This document shows, one piece after another, positions 9,609-17,841 of a DNA stretch of 64,000 nt. The position numbers and the translations under genes were made by a program. Positions within the stretch are counted from its first letter, which is position 1. The number at the start of each line of letters is the position of its first letter. Source of the DNA: Lacticaseibacillus suilingensis (lineage in GTDB: Bacteria > Bacillota > Bacilli > Lactobacillales > Lactobacillaceae); the NCBI RefSeq assembly GCF_016861845.1, contig NZ_BOLV01000001.1, positions 227,453 to 291,452 of the forward strand. The letters run 5' to 3'. The notes under the pieces are model-generated. The model was given only the letters and a program-made list of their open reading frames with translations. It was not told where the DNA came from and made no database searches.

Positions 9609-10520
9609 ATGCGACCAGCGGTATTGTTTGAACTTGTGGAATTGAAGGCTAAGACCGCCTCGGTGTTTCCGTTTTTGCTTGGGACCTTGTATGCTTGGTA
9701 TCATTATCATGTGCTTCATCTGCCCGAGCTGATCATTTTTTTCATTGCGATGCTGCTGTTCAACATGGCGGTGGATGCCAATGACAATTATCAGGACTAC
9801 CGGCGCGCCACGAAAACCCAAGCCTTGGCCTTTCGGGAAAAAACGAATATCATTGGCAGAGAGCACCTCAATCCCCGCGCCATTGGCTGGCTGATTGCCG
9901 CCATGATGACGGTCAGCGCCATTTTAGGGCTCTGGATGGTGAGTCGCACGGGTTGGCCGCTTTTGTGGCTGGGGTTGTTTAGCTTTGCCGTGGGCTATGG
10001 CTATGCCGGCGGGCCGCGGCCGATTTCAACCACGCCGTTCGGGGAGTTTTTCAGCGGCTTTACCATGGGGTTTGTGATCACCTTGATTGCCGTGTATGTG
10101 AATGCCTTTAGTCAAGCCTCGCTATCAGCGTTTGCTTGGCCGGTGTTTCTGGCTTCTGGGCTGGCGCAAGCCGCGATTGCCGCGCTCCTGTTGGCGAATA
10201 ACATCGCCGATGAGGCCGAGGACAAGGCGCTGGGCCGGCGCACCATTGTTTACTACCTGGGCCGGCAAAAGAGCTTGTTGCTGTTTAAGGCGTTGTATAC
10301 CGCTGGCTATATCTCACTGCTCTTGGCAGTGGCGGCGCAGGCGTTGCCAAAATTGGCGCTGCTGGCCATTTTGACGGCGCCAGTGGTCATCAAAAATGTG
10401 CGCGGGTTTGAAGCCAATCCCGACAAACAAAAAACGTTCAAATTAGCCGTGAAGAACTTGCTGCTGACCACCTTGGCGCTGGTCGTAGCGGTCGGTCTAG
10501 GCGTGTGGACCCATATTTAA
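9609..10520 (+). CDS. menA: UbiA-family prenyltransferase, MenA-like
   Basis: A 303-residue membrane protein with about eight hydrophobic segments. The first substrate motif DANDNYQDYRRA lies at residues 56-67 and the second, NNIADEAEDKALGRRT, near residue 197; both chelate magnesium and the prenyl diphosphate. It probably attaches the polyprenyl tail to 1,4-dihydroxy-2-naphthoate. No other men genes are in the window; lactobacilli with partial men sets may use imported naphthoate precursors. AAAAAGGAG precedes the ATG. The divergent neighbour supplies the prenyl chain. Another UbiA role (for example heme O synthesis) is less likely given the motif spacing and neighbour. Confidence 0.82.
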   Translation: MRPAVLFELVELKAKTASVFPFLLGTLYAWYHYHVLHLPELIIFFIAMLLFNMAVDANDNYQDYRRATKTQALAFREKTNIIGREHLNPRAIGWLIAAMMTVSAILGLWMVSRTGWPLLWLGLFSFAVGYGYAGGPRPISTTPFGEFFSGFTMGFVITLIAVYVNAFSQASLSAFAWPVFLASGLAQAAIAALLLANNIADEAEDKALGRRTIVYYLGRQKSLLLFKALYTAGYISLLLAVAAQALPKLALLAILTAPVVIKNVRGFEANPDKQKTFKLAVKNLLLTTLALVVAVGLGVWTHI

Positions 10521-10551
10521 GCGGGCAGCTAGCCCCTGAGGAGGAATTGCC

Positions 10552-11643
10552 ATGTTGCGTCACCAAAATATCTCGATTCGCCATTTTGCCAAAAAAGATC
10601 TCACGGCCTTTGCCGACTGGGTGCGGCCGCAGCTGAGCAAGTCCGGGCTGAACATGGCGGTCATCACCGATACCCATGATCGCACCGCTTTTTCGCGCAC
10701 CTTTTACGGCCCGAATGGCTACTGGCATGTGCAAGAGCAGCACTGGCTGGCGGGAGAGCTGCCGATTGACTGGCGCATTCACCTCGGCGATTTGGTAGAT
10801 GGCTCGGAGCCGTCGTTTTTGACCTTGTGGCGGCTACGCAATATCGTCGCGGACTATGAGGCCGACAGCCTGCCTTATGTGATTGCCAAAGGGAACCACG
10901 ACGACAATGACAAATACGCCGAACGCAATCGGCGCTTTGCCGGGAGCTTCCACCCCTGGGTCTTTAACGAAACGGTACTGCGGCCGATGGGCTTGCAAGT
11001 GGGCGGTCCGACCATTAGCCGCCACGGCCTGTCGTACTTTGACTGGGCCAATGTCCGCGTCATCGTCATGAATACCTCTGATGTGCCCGTCCGCTGGGTG
11101 AGTGGCCGCAAGAACTACGATTTGAAAAAAACGCTGGCCATGACCGCTGGCCAGATTCAAGAGCTGATCGATGCCTTGCAAACCGCTGGCAGTCGCGATG
11201 TCTTGATTATGAGTCATGCCCCAGTGATGACACGCAGCGGCAAACCAGGCCTGCGCTATAACGGCAAGCAGGTGCATGAAGTGCTGCGCGCCTTTAATGC
11301 GAAGTTGGCCGGACAGGTGCAGTTTGGGGAGCATGGCGATTTCGGCGGCCAGGCGACCTTTGACTTTGCGCAGACGAACGGCACGATTATTGCCGCGGTG
11401 GCCGGGCATTGGCATACGGAAGAGGATTTTCGTATTAATGGTATTCATTACAGCCTGCTGAACTGCAGTGCCTTGATGGGCCGCCTGCACGGGTTGACGA
11501 CGAATTATAACCGCAAATGGAATCGGCTGATCAACACGCCGAGTGAGTACAGCGGGTATGTTGTGGCAGTGGAACCGCAAAGCCGGCGCCTGAAACTCTT
11601 TGGCTACGGGGCCGCGAGCCCGCTGCGGCAGTTTGAATATTAG
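10552..11643 (+). CDS. Calcineurin-like metallophosphoesterase
   Basis: A 363-residue cytoplasmic protein with the full set of two-metal phosphoesterase motifs in order: ITDTHD near residue 40, GDLVDG near 81, GNHDD near 115, SHAPV near 221 and GHWHTEED near 284. The substrate is unknown; relatives act on cyclic nucleotides, nucleotides, phospholipids or cell-wall phosphates. No signal peptide is visible. The ATG is preceded by GAGGAGG, 31 bp after menA with no clear terminator, so the two may be cotranscribed, though no functional link is obvious. Confidence 0.8.
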   Translation: MLRHQNISIRHFAKKDLTAFADWVRPQLSKSGLNMAVITDTHDRTAFSRTFYGPNGYWHVQEQHWLAGELPIDWRIHLGDLVDGSEPSFLTLWRLRNIVADYEADSLPYVIAKGNHDDNDKYAERNRRFAGSFHPWVFNETVLRPMGLQVGGPTISRHGLSYFDWANVRVIVMNTSDVPVRWVSGRKNYDLKKTLAMTAGQIQELIDALQTAGSRDVLIMSHAPVMTRSGKPGLRYNGKQVHEVLRAFNAKLAGQVQFGEHGDFGGQATFDFAQTNGTIIAAVAGHWHTEEDFRINGIHYSLLNCSALMGRLHGLTTNYNRKWNRLINTPSEYSGYVVAVEPQSRRLKLFGYGAASPLRQFEY

Positions 11644-11687
11644 TCATTCAGTTGAACAACTCAATTAAATAAATAACGCGTAAGCGC

Positions 11688-11716
11688 TTGCACAAAACAG
11701 CAACGCGTGCTATATT
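11688..11716 (+). promoter_or_regulatory. Strong promoter for a candidate structured RNA
   Basis: TTGCAC at 11688-11693 and TATATT at 11711-11716 are separated by exactly 17 bp. No coding sequence with a ribosome site follows for about 580 bp, so the promoter appears to drive a non-coding transcript starting near 11722. Confidence 0.7.
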
Positions 11717-11722
11717 ATAGGT

Positions 11723-12160
11723 GGAGTTAAGGGAGGTTCTCGGAAGATCCATCCACAAGAGACCGGCTCATTAACTGAGAGGTTGTCCAACACCGAGCAG
11801 CGAAGAGTCCAGGTACAGTATGTACTGTGCCACCCAGTGTTTTAAGAATTACCCGAACCTTACCAACAAAATCAGCAGCACAATGGAGGTGTGAGTCTAA
11901 TAACAAGACTCAGTAATCCAAGCGGCATGACAGCGTGATTAGGGTGCATATCGGTTGATTGAATAACAACAAACAACGCCAAGTTATCTGGCCGCACCAA
12001 AGTTCCACTCGCCGTCAGATCGTACAAGTGAATATAGATATAGAGGTGTCGCAGTATCAGAGTTAAGCAAGATGAACGAAACCAAGACACCGAGAACAGC
12101 CTCAACTCCTAAGGGCTTCGAATCGTGATTAGTGCAAGATCCGATTTGAAGCCTATTTGT
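11723..12160 (+). ncRNA. Candidate large structured RNA upstream of uspA
   Basis: About 440 nt without a credible reading frame lie between a strong promoter and uspA. GGAGTTAAGG at 11723-11732 could pair with CCTCAACTCC at 12099-12108 (one mismatch), closing a 385-nt domain. Inside are hairpins at 11812-11831 (nine-base arms), 11892-11912 (seven-base arms, perfect) and 12045-12091 (six-base arms). A 12-bp hairpin at 12114-12153 followed by TATTT looks like the 3' end. 6S RNA and the Lacto-usp motif are known ahead of usp genes in lactic acid bacteria, which makes that identity possible, but the length exceeds typical 6S RNA. I could not match it to RNase P, tmRNA or SRP RNA from memory. Confidence 0.55.
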
Positions 12161-12203
12161 GTGGCTACGAGTGGTTCCAGCGCGGCGTCATCACACTTCA
12201 TGG

Positions 12204-12260
12204 TATAATAGCATTAATGATTTCGCCCGCCCTGGTTTTGGGCAGCAAAGCGTGTATAAT
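12204..12260 (+). promoter_or_regulatory. uspA promoter region
   Basis: Two -10 boxes precede uspA: TATAAT at 12204-12209 with an upstream TG (extended -10) and TATAAT at 12255-12260. Neither has a good -35. They would allow uspA to be transcribed independently of the upstream RNA. Confidence 0.5.
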
Positions 12261-12299
12261 AAGCATTGTTAGGTAAGCCTAAAAACAGGAGGCGTTCCA

Positions 12300-12761
12300 A
12301 TGGCAACAGAAGACGATTTTGAAGTAGAATCGATGCATTACAACCGCTTGTTGCTCGCGGTTGATGACGATGATGATGAATCATCACGCAAAGCGTTCAA
12401 CTACGCGTCAACCTTAGCCAAGATCTACAACATCCCGCTTGGCATCGTTTCGGTGCTGGAAACCGGGGACTTAAATATCTATCAATCGCTGTCACCTGAT
12501 TTACTGAGCGAACGGCGCGGGCAAATGGCCGCTCACCTCAACACTTACGTGGAGAAGGCTAAGGCCTTTGGCGCGCAAAACGTGCAACCGTTGATTGGGG
12601 AAGGCAAGCCCGCCGGCGTGATTTTGGATGAAATTGTACCGGCGTTCAAGCCAGATTTGATTATTCTAGGTTCGCATGAACGGCGCGGGCGTTCACGCTT
12701 GGGCCATGTCGCTGGTGAAATTGCGCGGGAAGCCGACGCGTCAGTGATTATTGTCCGGTAA
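12300..12761 (+). CDS. Universal stress protein UspA family
   Basis: A 153-residue single Usp domain. The N-terminal beta strand reads NRLLLAVDDDDDESS, and the C-terminal nucleotide-binding region GSHERRGRSRLGHVAGEIAREADASVIIV follows the family G-x2-G-x9-G-(S/T) plan loosely, with the glycines partly replaced, so ATP binding is uncertain. Usp proteins accumulate under acid, oxidative or stationary-phase stress. It has an AGGAGG ribosome site, two possible promoters and a strong terminator at 12774-12807, so it is a single-gene unit behind the candidate structured RNA. Confidence 0.85.
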   Translation: MATEDDFEVESMHYNRLLLAVDDDDDESSRKAFNYASTLAKIYNIPLGIVSVLETGDLNIYQSLSPDLLSERRGQMAAHLNTYVEKAKAFGAQNVQPLIGEGKPAGVILDEIVPAFKPDLIILGSHERRGRSRLGHVAGEIAREADASVIIVR

Positions 12762-12773
12762 AGATGCTGGAGG

Positions 12774-12807
12774 CAAAAACGAGGCGGCGCTTGCTGCCTC
12801 GTTTTTG
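12774..12807 (+). terminator. Terminator after uspA
   Basis: Arms CAAAAACGAGGC and its complement flank a short loop and end in TTTTTG. Confidence 0.85.
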
Positions 12808-12818
12808 CGTGAGGAGAA

Positions 12819-13541
12819 ATGATGGCAAATTTGATTCAAATCGGGCATGTGATTGCGCGCATCAGTCGCTTCACCGTGACGGTGCAATTGGGCCAGCAAG
12901 TGGTGAACGCCCATCTCAGCAATACTGGGCGCAATAAGGAGCTGCTGCGAGTCGGGACCCCAATCAGCATTCGCCGCGCCGCCAAACCAGAACGGAAAAC
13001 CCCGTATGATATCTTGGCGGTGCGCCGCGACGGCCGCTGGATTAATATTGATAGCTTGGCGCCTAACCGGGTGGTGCGACGGGCCTTAATGGCCGGTCAG
13101 TTAAAGCTGCCTGGGTGTCCGCTGCCTTACGCCGTGCATCCTGAAACCCAATACCTTGATTCCCGCCTGGATTTTGCCGGCCAGGCCCAAAATGGCCAAC
13201 CTTGGTTTGTCGAAGTCAAAGGGGTCACTTTGGCCAATGGCCCCCTGGCCGCTTTTCCCGATGCGCCGACTGCCCGCGGCTTGAAACATGTCCATACGCT
13301 GACCCATGCGGCCCAAGCCGGTTACCGCGCGTACTTGGTGTTCGTCGTGCAAATGCCCGAAATTAACCGCATGACGATTTATCAGGAAAGGTTTCCAGAG
13401 CTAGCCCCTGCCGTCACCGCAGCCAAAGCGGCCGGGGTCAAAGTGCTAGCTTATCGCTGTGTCACTGGGCCTGGTCAAATCAAACTCGGGGCGCGGATTC
13501 ATTTTGATGAAAACCTGCCGTTTCACGAAGTTCTCAGCTGA
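12819..13541 (+). CDS. sfsA: SfsA family protein (sugar fermentation stimulation homolog)
   Basis: A 240-residue protein with the family hallmarks AHLSNTGRNKELL (residues 31-43) and VEVKGVTL followed by FPDAPTARGLKHV near residue 145. The family has an N-terminal OB-like fold and a C-terminal nuclease-like domain with a conserved E-x-K; here EVK is intact, so a nucleic-acid role is plausible, but the real function is unsettled. The ATG at 12819 follows GAGGAG; a second ATG one codon later is equally possible. The gene is a single unit between two terminators. Confidence 0.88.
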   Translation: MMANLIQIGHVIARISRFTVTVQLGQQVVNAHLSNTGRNKELLRVGTPISIRRAAKPERKTPYDILAVRRDGRWINIDSLAPNRVVRRALMAGQLKLPGCPLPYAVHPETQYLDSRLDFAGQAQNGQPWFVEVKGVTLANGPLAAFPDAPTARGLKHVHTLTHAAQAGYRAYLVFVVQMPEINRMTIYQERFPELAPAVTAAKAAGVKVLAYRCVTGPGQIKLGARIHFDENLPFHEVLS

Positions 13542-13545
13542 TGCC

Positions 13546-13580
13546 AAGCAAAAGGCCCGCAATGTGCGGGCCTTTCGCTT
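13546..13580. terminator. Bidirectional terminator, sfsA / MFS
   Basis: GGCCCGCA and TGCGGGCC form a GC-rich stem flanked by AAGCAAAA and TTTCGCTT, so it can end both converging transcripts. Confidence 0.8.
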
Positions 13581-14949
13581 ATCGATGATCAGGCAGAGTC
13601 AGCCCGAGCAGCAGGCCAACCACGCCTACGCCGGCAAAGGTGAGGAAAGTGGCAGTGAAGGCCGTGAGCACGCTCCCAGTCGCCAGCTGAACCTGGGTGA
13701 GGATTAAGGTTGCAATCGCCACCCCACTGGAGCCGAGCAACTGACGCACGGTGGTCACTGCGGCGGTGCCGTCTGAAATCAAAGCATTCGGTAGGGCATT
13801 GGCCCCCGCCGTGGTGGCTGGCATCATGACGAAGGCGTTGCCAGCTTCGGTTAACATGGCGCCGAAGATTGCAACAGGCAGTGGCATATGCCCCACGAGT
13901 AGACCCAGTAGCAAAAAACCAACGATAATGAGGCTCATGCCAATGACAATCGTCCGCCGCGGGCCAATTTGATCCAGCAACCGCCCCGCCCGCGGATTAA
14001 GCAGGCTGAGGAGTAGCGCCGCCGGGACCAAGGCCAGCCCAGAAATCAAAGGCGAGACCCTCAGCACTTGTTGGAAGTAAAGGGGCATCACAATGGTCGT
14101 GACAATCAAGGCAATGTAAGAAATGCCGGTCATTAACACGGCTTTCGTGAACAACAGCGTGGCAAACACGCGCAGCTGCAGCAGCGGTTTGGCGGCGTGC
14201 AGCTGCCGGTGTATGAACCAAACTGCCGCGGCCACTGCTAGTACCAAAATCACCCAAAGTAGCGCGCTCATGCCGCTGTGCGTCGCCTCAGTGAGCACAT
14301 AGAGCAAAGCCGGGAAACTAGCGGCTAGCCCGACTGAAAGCCAATCCAGTGGGGTTAACCGTTGCGGCATGACATTATGAATAGTGAAACTGGCGGCGGC
14401 CAGTACCACCAGTGAGACAATCAAAAATAAGGTAAAGAGCGCCCGCCACGGAAACCAGGTCAACAGCACCCCGGAAATGATGGGTCCGACTGCCAGCGCC
14501 GAGCCCATCACCAGGCCGGCAATCCCCATTGTACGCCCGCGACTGGCGCGCGGCGTGATCGACAGTAGGACGGTTTGATAACTGGGAAAAATGATGCCAA
14601 CGGCGATGGCCTCCAAGAGCCGGCCCACCATGAGCAAGGTAAAGCTAGGCGCCCAAATACACAACGCCGTCCCCAGTGCGAAGATGACAATGACCGCCTG
14701 AAAGAGCCGTTTGAACGGCACATTGTTCAAGAGCCAAGGCGACACGGGAATCATCAAGCTCATCATCAGCATGAAGCCAGTGGTGAGCCAAGCCACGGTG
14801 CTGGCGCTTAAGTTAAAACTGCGCATAAACGCTGGATAAGCGGTACTTAACGAAGATTGGGAGATCGACATGGCAAAAGTGCCTGTGAGTAAGGTCGCAA
14901 TAAAGGCTGCTTGCGAATGTTGTGGAGCAGATTGAACCGATTTAGCCAT
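13579..14949 (-). CDS. MFS multidrug exporter, DHA2 (14-TM) family
   Basis: A 456-residue membrane protein. Hydrophobic segments fit a 14-helix drug:proton antiporter. The family motif around GRLLEAIAVGIIFPSYQTVLL (motif C-like) and RGRTMGIAGLVMGSALAVGPIISG with WRALF (motif after helix 5) are visible. The start at 14949 (MAKSVQ) is chosen because AAAGGAAG lies upstream on the reverse strand. It probably exports a toxic compound, substrate unknown. No regulator gene is next to it. Its upstream side is a degenerate R1-type hairpin element. Confidence 0.85.
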   Translation of the reverse strand: MAKSVQSAPQHSQAAFIATLLTGTFAMSISQSSLSTAYPAFMRSFNLSASTVAWLTTGFMLMMSLMIPVSPWLLNNVPFKRLFQAVIVIFALGTALCIWAPSFTLLMVGRLLEAIAVGIIFPSYQTVLLSITPRASRGRTMGIAGLVMGSALAVGPIISGVLLTWFPWRALFTLFLIVSLVVLAAASFTIHNVMPQRLTPLDWLSVGLAASFPALLYVLTEATHSGMSALLWVILVLAVAAAVWFIHRQLHAAKPLLQLRVFATLLFTKAVLMTGISYIALIVTTIVMPLYFQQVLRVSPLISGLALVPAALLLSLLNPRAGRLLDQIGPRRTIVIGMSLIIVGFLLLGLLVGHMPLPVAIFGAMLTEAGNAFVMMPATTAGANALPNALISDGTAAVTTVRQLLGSSGVAIATLILTQVQLATGSVLTAFTATFLTFAGVGVVGLLLGLTLPDHR

Positions 14950-15424
14950 GAGTGACTTCCTTTCAGTCAGGGAGTTAGGTTCCCCTAACAACGGTTCAAT
15001 TATAATCATACTAAACTGAGATGCAAGGGTACGCTACGCAATGGTCGGCGGATTGTTTGGTCAATCTTTTCATTCAGCATTAATCCCATAAGGTTACACG
15101 AGGCTAGAATTGATCAGACTGGAACAGGGGGTGCCTTGATACTTCAGTGACCAGATACTATAGGCCCGACCAACCGGAGCAGAAATGGACTCAGTGGTGA
15201 GTTTGTTCTTAGCCAGCGGTCTTGGCTGGCTTAGAACAAGCCGCGACTTCAAGACTCGCGCAGCGAGGCTCGAAGCGCTGGCCACCACGTTCCAGCCCAT
15301 TTCTGCGGAGGCTGGTCTACCCGGGCGCTAACGTCTCACAACGGTCGCGCGGCCATTCGGTTGTACTCAATTCATTAGCACGGTATAATTGAACTAACGA
15401 GTAGGTACGGAAAGGGTGTTGGAT
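14950..15424. other. Gene-free stretch with a degenerate R1-like element and the sortase promoter
   Basis: I find no gene here. A hairpin-rich element is at 15163-15322 (separate entry). The sortase promoter has TTGTAC at 15361-15366 and TATAAT at 15384-15389 with 17 bp between. The part at 15010-15160 shows nothing I can name. Confidence 0.6.
15163..15322 (-). repeat. Degenerate R1-type hairpin element
   Basis: GCAGAAATGG at 15179-15188 pairs with CCATTTCTGC at 15294-15305, and the flanking GACCA/TGGTC extends the outer stem across an internal loop with CTCCGC-like sequence on both strands, as in R1. Inside lie a 14-bp stem TTGTTCTTAGCCAG/CTGGCTTAGAACAA and a CTTCAAG/CTCGAAG stem. Order and orientation match an R1 element on the minus strand, but it is shorter (about 160 bp). 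Confidence 0.5.
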
Positions 15425-16132
15425 TTGGCAAAAAAACAACCATCACGCGCAAAAAAATGGGCCTGGCGAGGGGCCTGGCGAGTGCTCCTCACGCTGGGGC
15501 TGCTTTTGGGGTTGGCGATGGTCTTCAATGAACAAATCAAGTTGTTTATTGTCGATTACATGAGCCGCACTACGCTCAACGGCGTCAACAAAAAGTCAGT
15601 GGCCAAAAACAACAATAAGAAGGCCAACTACGATTTTGGCGCCGTCGATGACCTTGATCTCGGCGCCGTGGGCAATGCCGCGATGAATACCAAAGATGCC
15701 ATTGGGATGATTGCAATTCCGAAGGTGTCGTTGTATTTGCCCATTATGAAGGGCCTCTCCAACAATAATTTGTCAGTGGGCGCTGCGACCATGACGGCAG
15801 ATCAGAAAATGGGCGAAGGCAATTACGCCTTGGCTGGGCACGATACCTCGAGCAAAGGGGTGCTCTTTTCCCCACTGGGGTACGTCAAAAAAGGCGACAG
15901 TGTCTATTTGACCGATATGACGAAAGTTTATCGTTACAAGGTCACGGATAAGCGCAACATTGACCAGTATGAGGTACAGTGGGTCGATCCGGTCAAAGGC
16001 CAAAAGCTCATCACCCTCATTACCTGTGAAGTGATGACCAAAACCCGGGCGGACCGGATTATGGTGCGCGGCGAACTGGTCAGCGTGCACAAAGCCACCA
16101 AGGCCAAGCTTAAAGTGTTTAAGGCAAATTGA
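15425..16132 (+). CDS. srtA: Class A-type sortase
   Basis: A 235-residue transpeptidase with an N-terminal membrane anchor (about residues 15-38) and an extracellular catalytic domain. Catalytic residues by homology: His139 in LAGHD, Cys201 in TLITCE and Arg215 in IMVRGEL. It anchors LPxTG proteins to the peptidoglycan. No start ATG fits: the TTG at 15425 has GGAAAGGG eight bases upstream and gives MAKKQPSRAKK, a typical short basic N-terminus; a GTG at 15416 is possible. It is not next to a pilin or LPxTG gene, consistent with the housekeeping sortase. A terminator follows at 16139. Confidence 0.88.
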   Translation: MAKKQPSRAKKWAWRGAWRVLLTLGLLLGLAMVFNEQIKLFIVDYMSRTTLNGVNKKSVAKNNNKKANYDFGAVDDLDLGAVGNAAMNTKDAIGMIAIPKVSLYLPIMKGLSNNNLSVGAATMTADQKMGEGNYALAGHDTSSKGVLFSPLGYVKKGDSVYLTDMTKVYRYKVTDKRNIDQYEVQWVDPVKGQKLITLITCEVMTKTRADRIMVRGELVSVHKATKAKLKVFKAN

Positions 16133-16138
16133 GAATTC

Positions 16139-16162
16139 AGCCGGCGGCGTCCGGCTTTTTTC
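16139..16162 (+). terminator. Terminator after sortase gene
   Basis: AGCCGG and CCGGCT enclose six bases and run into TTTTTTC. Confidence 0.75.
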
Positions 16163-16208
16163 TTTGGCTAAGGCTGCGGTATAATAAGCGCGCATCGAGG
16201 AGGAGAAC

Positions 16209-17264
16209 ATGACCCGATATCAACAATTTTTAGCGAATGAAAAAGTGCGCCGTGGCACGGTGCTGCTGAGCCTGGTGCTGATTTTATGGCTGGCGCGCAG
16301 CGTCATGAGCACCGTGCTTTTGACTTTCATCTTTGCCTTTCTGGTCACACGTTTGATCAAGGCGCTACGCAAACATATTCACGTACCAGCGGTTTTGGTC
16401 GTCGCGCCGCTTTACATTCTCATTCTCGCGGCGATGGGTTATGCGGTGATCCACTATGTACCGGCCGTGGTGGAGCAAACCGTGACCTTGGTCAATTCGG
16501 TGACGGATTTTTACAACAGCAAGGCCTTCGCCGATAATCAGGCCATGCAGTGGTTGCTGAACGCCCTCAATCAGATGAATCTGAATGAACAGCTCAAAAA
16601 CTGGCTCGCCACGCTGCTGGCGTACGCTGGCAGTATTGGCGCGATGGGCGTCACCTTGGTGTTGTCGCTCATCCTGAGTTTCTTTTTCTCCATGGAAATC
16701 GATGAATTGCAGCGGTTTGGCACCAAGTTCACCCATTCGACCTTCGGCTGGTATTTCAGTGATGTGATGTATTTTGCCGATAAATTCATCAATTCTTTCG
16801 GGGTAGTGATTGAAGCGCAGTTGTTCATCGCTTTGGTCAACACCCTGATCACGACCATCACGCTGATTTTCCTGAAAATGCCGAATATTCCTAGTCTGGC
16901 GATTATGGTGTTCTTGCTGTCACTGGTGCCTGTCGCCGGGGCGATGATTTCGGTGGTGCCGCTGTCGATTATTGCTTACACCGTCAACGGCCTGCAAGGC
17001 GTCTTATCCATTGTCGTGATGATTGTGGTCATTCACCTGCTTGAAACCTATGTGCTTAATCCTAAGTTTATGAGTAGCCGCACCAAACTGCCCGTGTTTT
17101 TCACCTTCGTGGTGCTGATGGTGGGTGATCGTTTATTTGGCACGTGGGGGCTGATTGTCGGCATTCCCATTTTCACCTTTATCTTGGATATTCTCGGGGT
17201 TAAGAAACTGTCACAGGAAAAACCGACGTTGCCAAAACTGCCGCAATCCAAGTCTAAAGACTAA
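16209..17264 (+). CDS. AI-2E family transporter (PerM/YdiK-like)
   Basis: A 351-residue membrane protein of the AI-2E family: two N-terminal membrane helices, an amphipathic middle part (about residues 80-145), and five to six C-terminal helices with ISVVPL and the conserved stretch LETYVLNPKFMSSRTKLP near residue 280. Some members were linked to autoinducer-2 export, others to sodium/proton exchange or peptide export; the role here is open. A TATAAT box at 16180-16185 and GAGGAGGAG before the ATG support a single-gene unit, ended by the hairpin at 17282-17321. Confidence 0.8.
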   Translation: MTRYQQFLANEKVRRGTVLLSLVLILWLARSVMSTVLLTFIFAFLVTRLIKALRKHIHVPAVLVVAPLYILILAAMGYAVIHYVPAVVEQTVTLVNSVTDFYNSKAFADNQAMQWLLNALNQMNLNEQLKNWLATLLAYAGSIGAMGVTLVLSLILSFFFSMEIDELQRFGTKFTHSTFGWYFSDVMYFADKFINSFGVVIEAQLFIALVNTLITTITLIFLKMPNIPSLAIMVFLLSLVPVAGAMISVVPLSIIAYTVNGLQGVLSIVVMIVVIHLLETYVLNPKFMSSRTKLPVFFTFVVLMVGDRLFGTWGLIVGIPIFTFILDILGVKKLSQEKPTLPKLPQSKSKD

Positions 17265-17281
17265 GGCCGAATGAGCAAAAC

Positions 17282-17321
17282 AAAATGGACGCTTCTGCTT
17301 TTAGGCAGGGCGTCCATTTTT
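17282..17321. terminator. Bidirectional terminator
   Basis: AAAATGGACGC and GCGTCCATTTT flank a 17-base loop between two convergent genes, with A and T tracts on opposite sides. Confidence 0.8.
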
Positions 17322-17526
17322 ACTGGCGGTGAAAGATTTTATGCAACAGTCCCGCAATCAAGGCAAAACCGCCGCCAATGAGCAGAATATCCATGACGCC
17401 ATGAATAATCGAAAGCGTGCTGCTTTGATCAACTGCCAACCGCAGCGCCGGATCGTTGACGTACACGATAAAATACACAATGCTAAGGAGCCAAAAGCCG
17501 ACTACCGCGAGCCAAAATTTACGCAT
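17320..17526 (-). CDS. Small two-helix membrane protein
   Basis: A 68-residue protein with two hydrophobic helices (about residues 4-22 and 42-62), separated by a short polar loop containing NDPALRLAVDQSS, and a basic end KIFHRQ. I do not recognise a family. The second ATG is chosen as start because GGAGG then lies seven bases away; the first ATG is too close to it. The shared terminator and good ribosome site argue that it is a real gene. Function unknown. Confidence 0.6.
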   Translation of the reverse strand: MRKFWLAVVGFWLLSIVYFIVYVNDPALRLAVDQSSTLSIIHGVMDILLIGGGFALIAGLLHKIFHRQ

Positions 17527-17841
17527 GAGCATTCCTCCTGCTTCAAACTATACCAGAAGTTACCCGATGGCGGCGAAGAAATGCAAACCCGATTGGCTAA
17601 GTACGCCCGTTCTGCAGCGTGATAGGTGCGCTCCGGTCGGACAACGCGGGCGTGGCTTGCTACGCGCAGCACCTCGAAGTCAAAATGCGGCTTCAATGCG
17701 CTGCGCTAGGCAATCCATCCCGCTAACAGCGGCCGCCCTTTGCAGCGTGATTTCATGCGCGAAAGTTTCTGAAAACTATGCTATAATTTACCGTTGTAAA
17801 GTCAGCTTGCTGGCAAAAATAAAAAGCGAGGTAATCTCTAG
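17527..17841. other. Gene-free stretch with an 11-bp direct repeat and the gpmA promoter
   Basis: TGCAGCGTGAT occurs at 17613-17623 and 17741-17751, flanking about 117 bp that is rich in short inverted repeats. The gpmA promoter has an extended -10 (TGC then TATAAT at 17782-17787). No reading frame here looks like a gene. Confidence 0.55.

Noticed and set aside
11723..12160. RNase P RNA, tmRNA or SRP RNA
   Set aside because: None of the conserved cores I know for these RNAs can be found in the region; no tag frame and no tRNA-like ends as in tmRNA.
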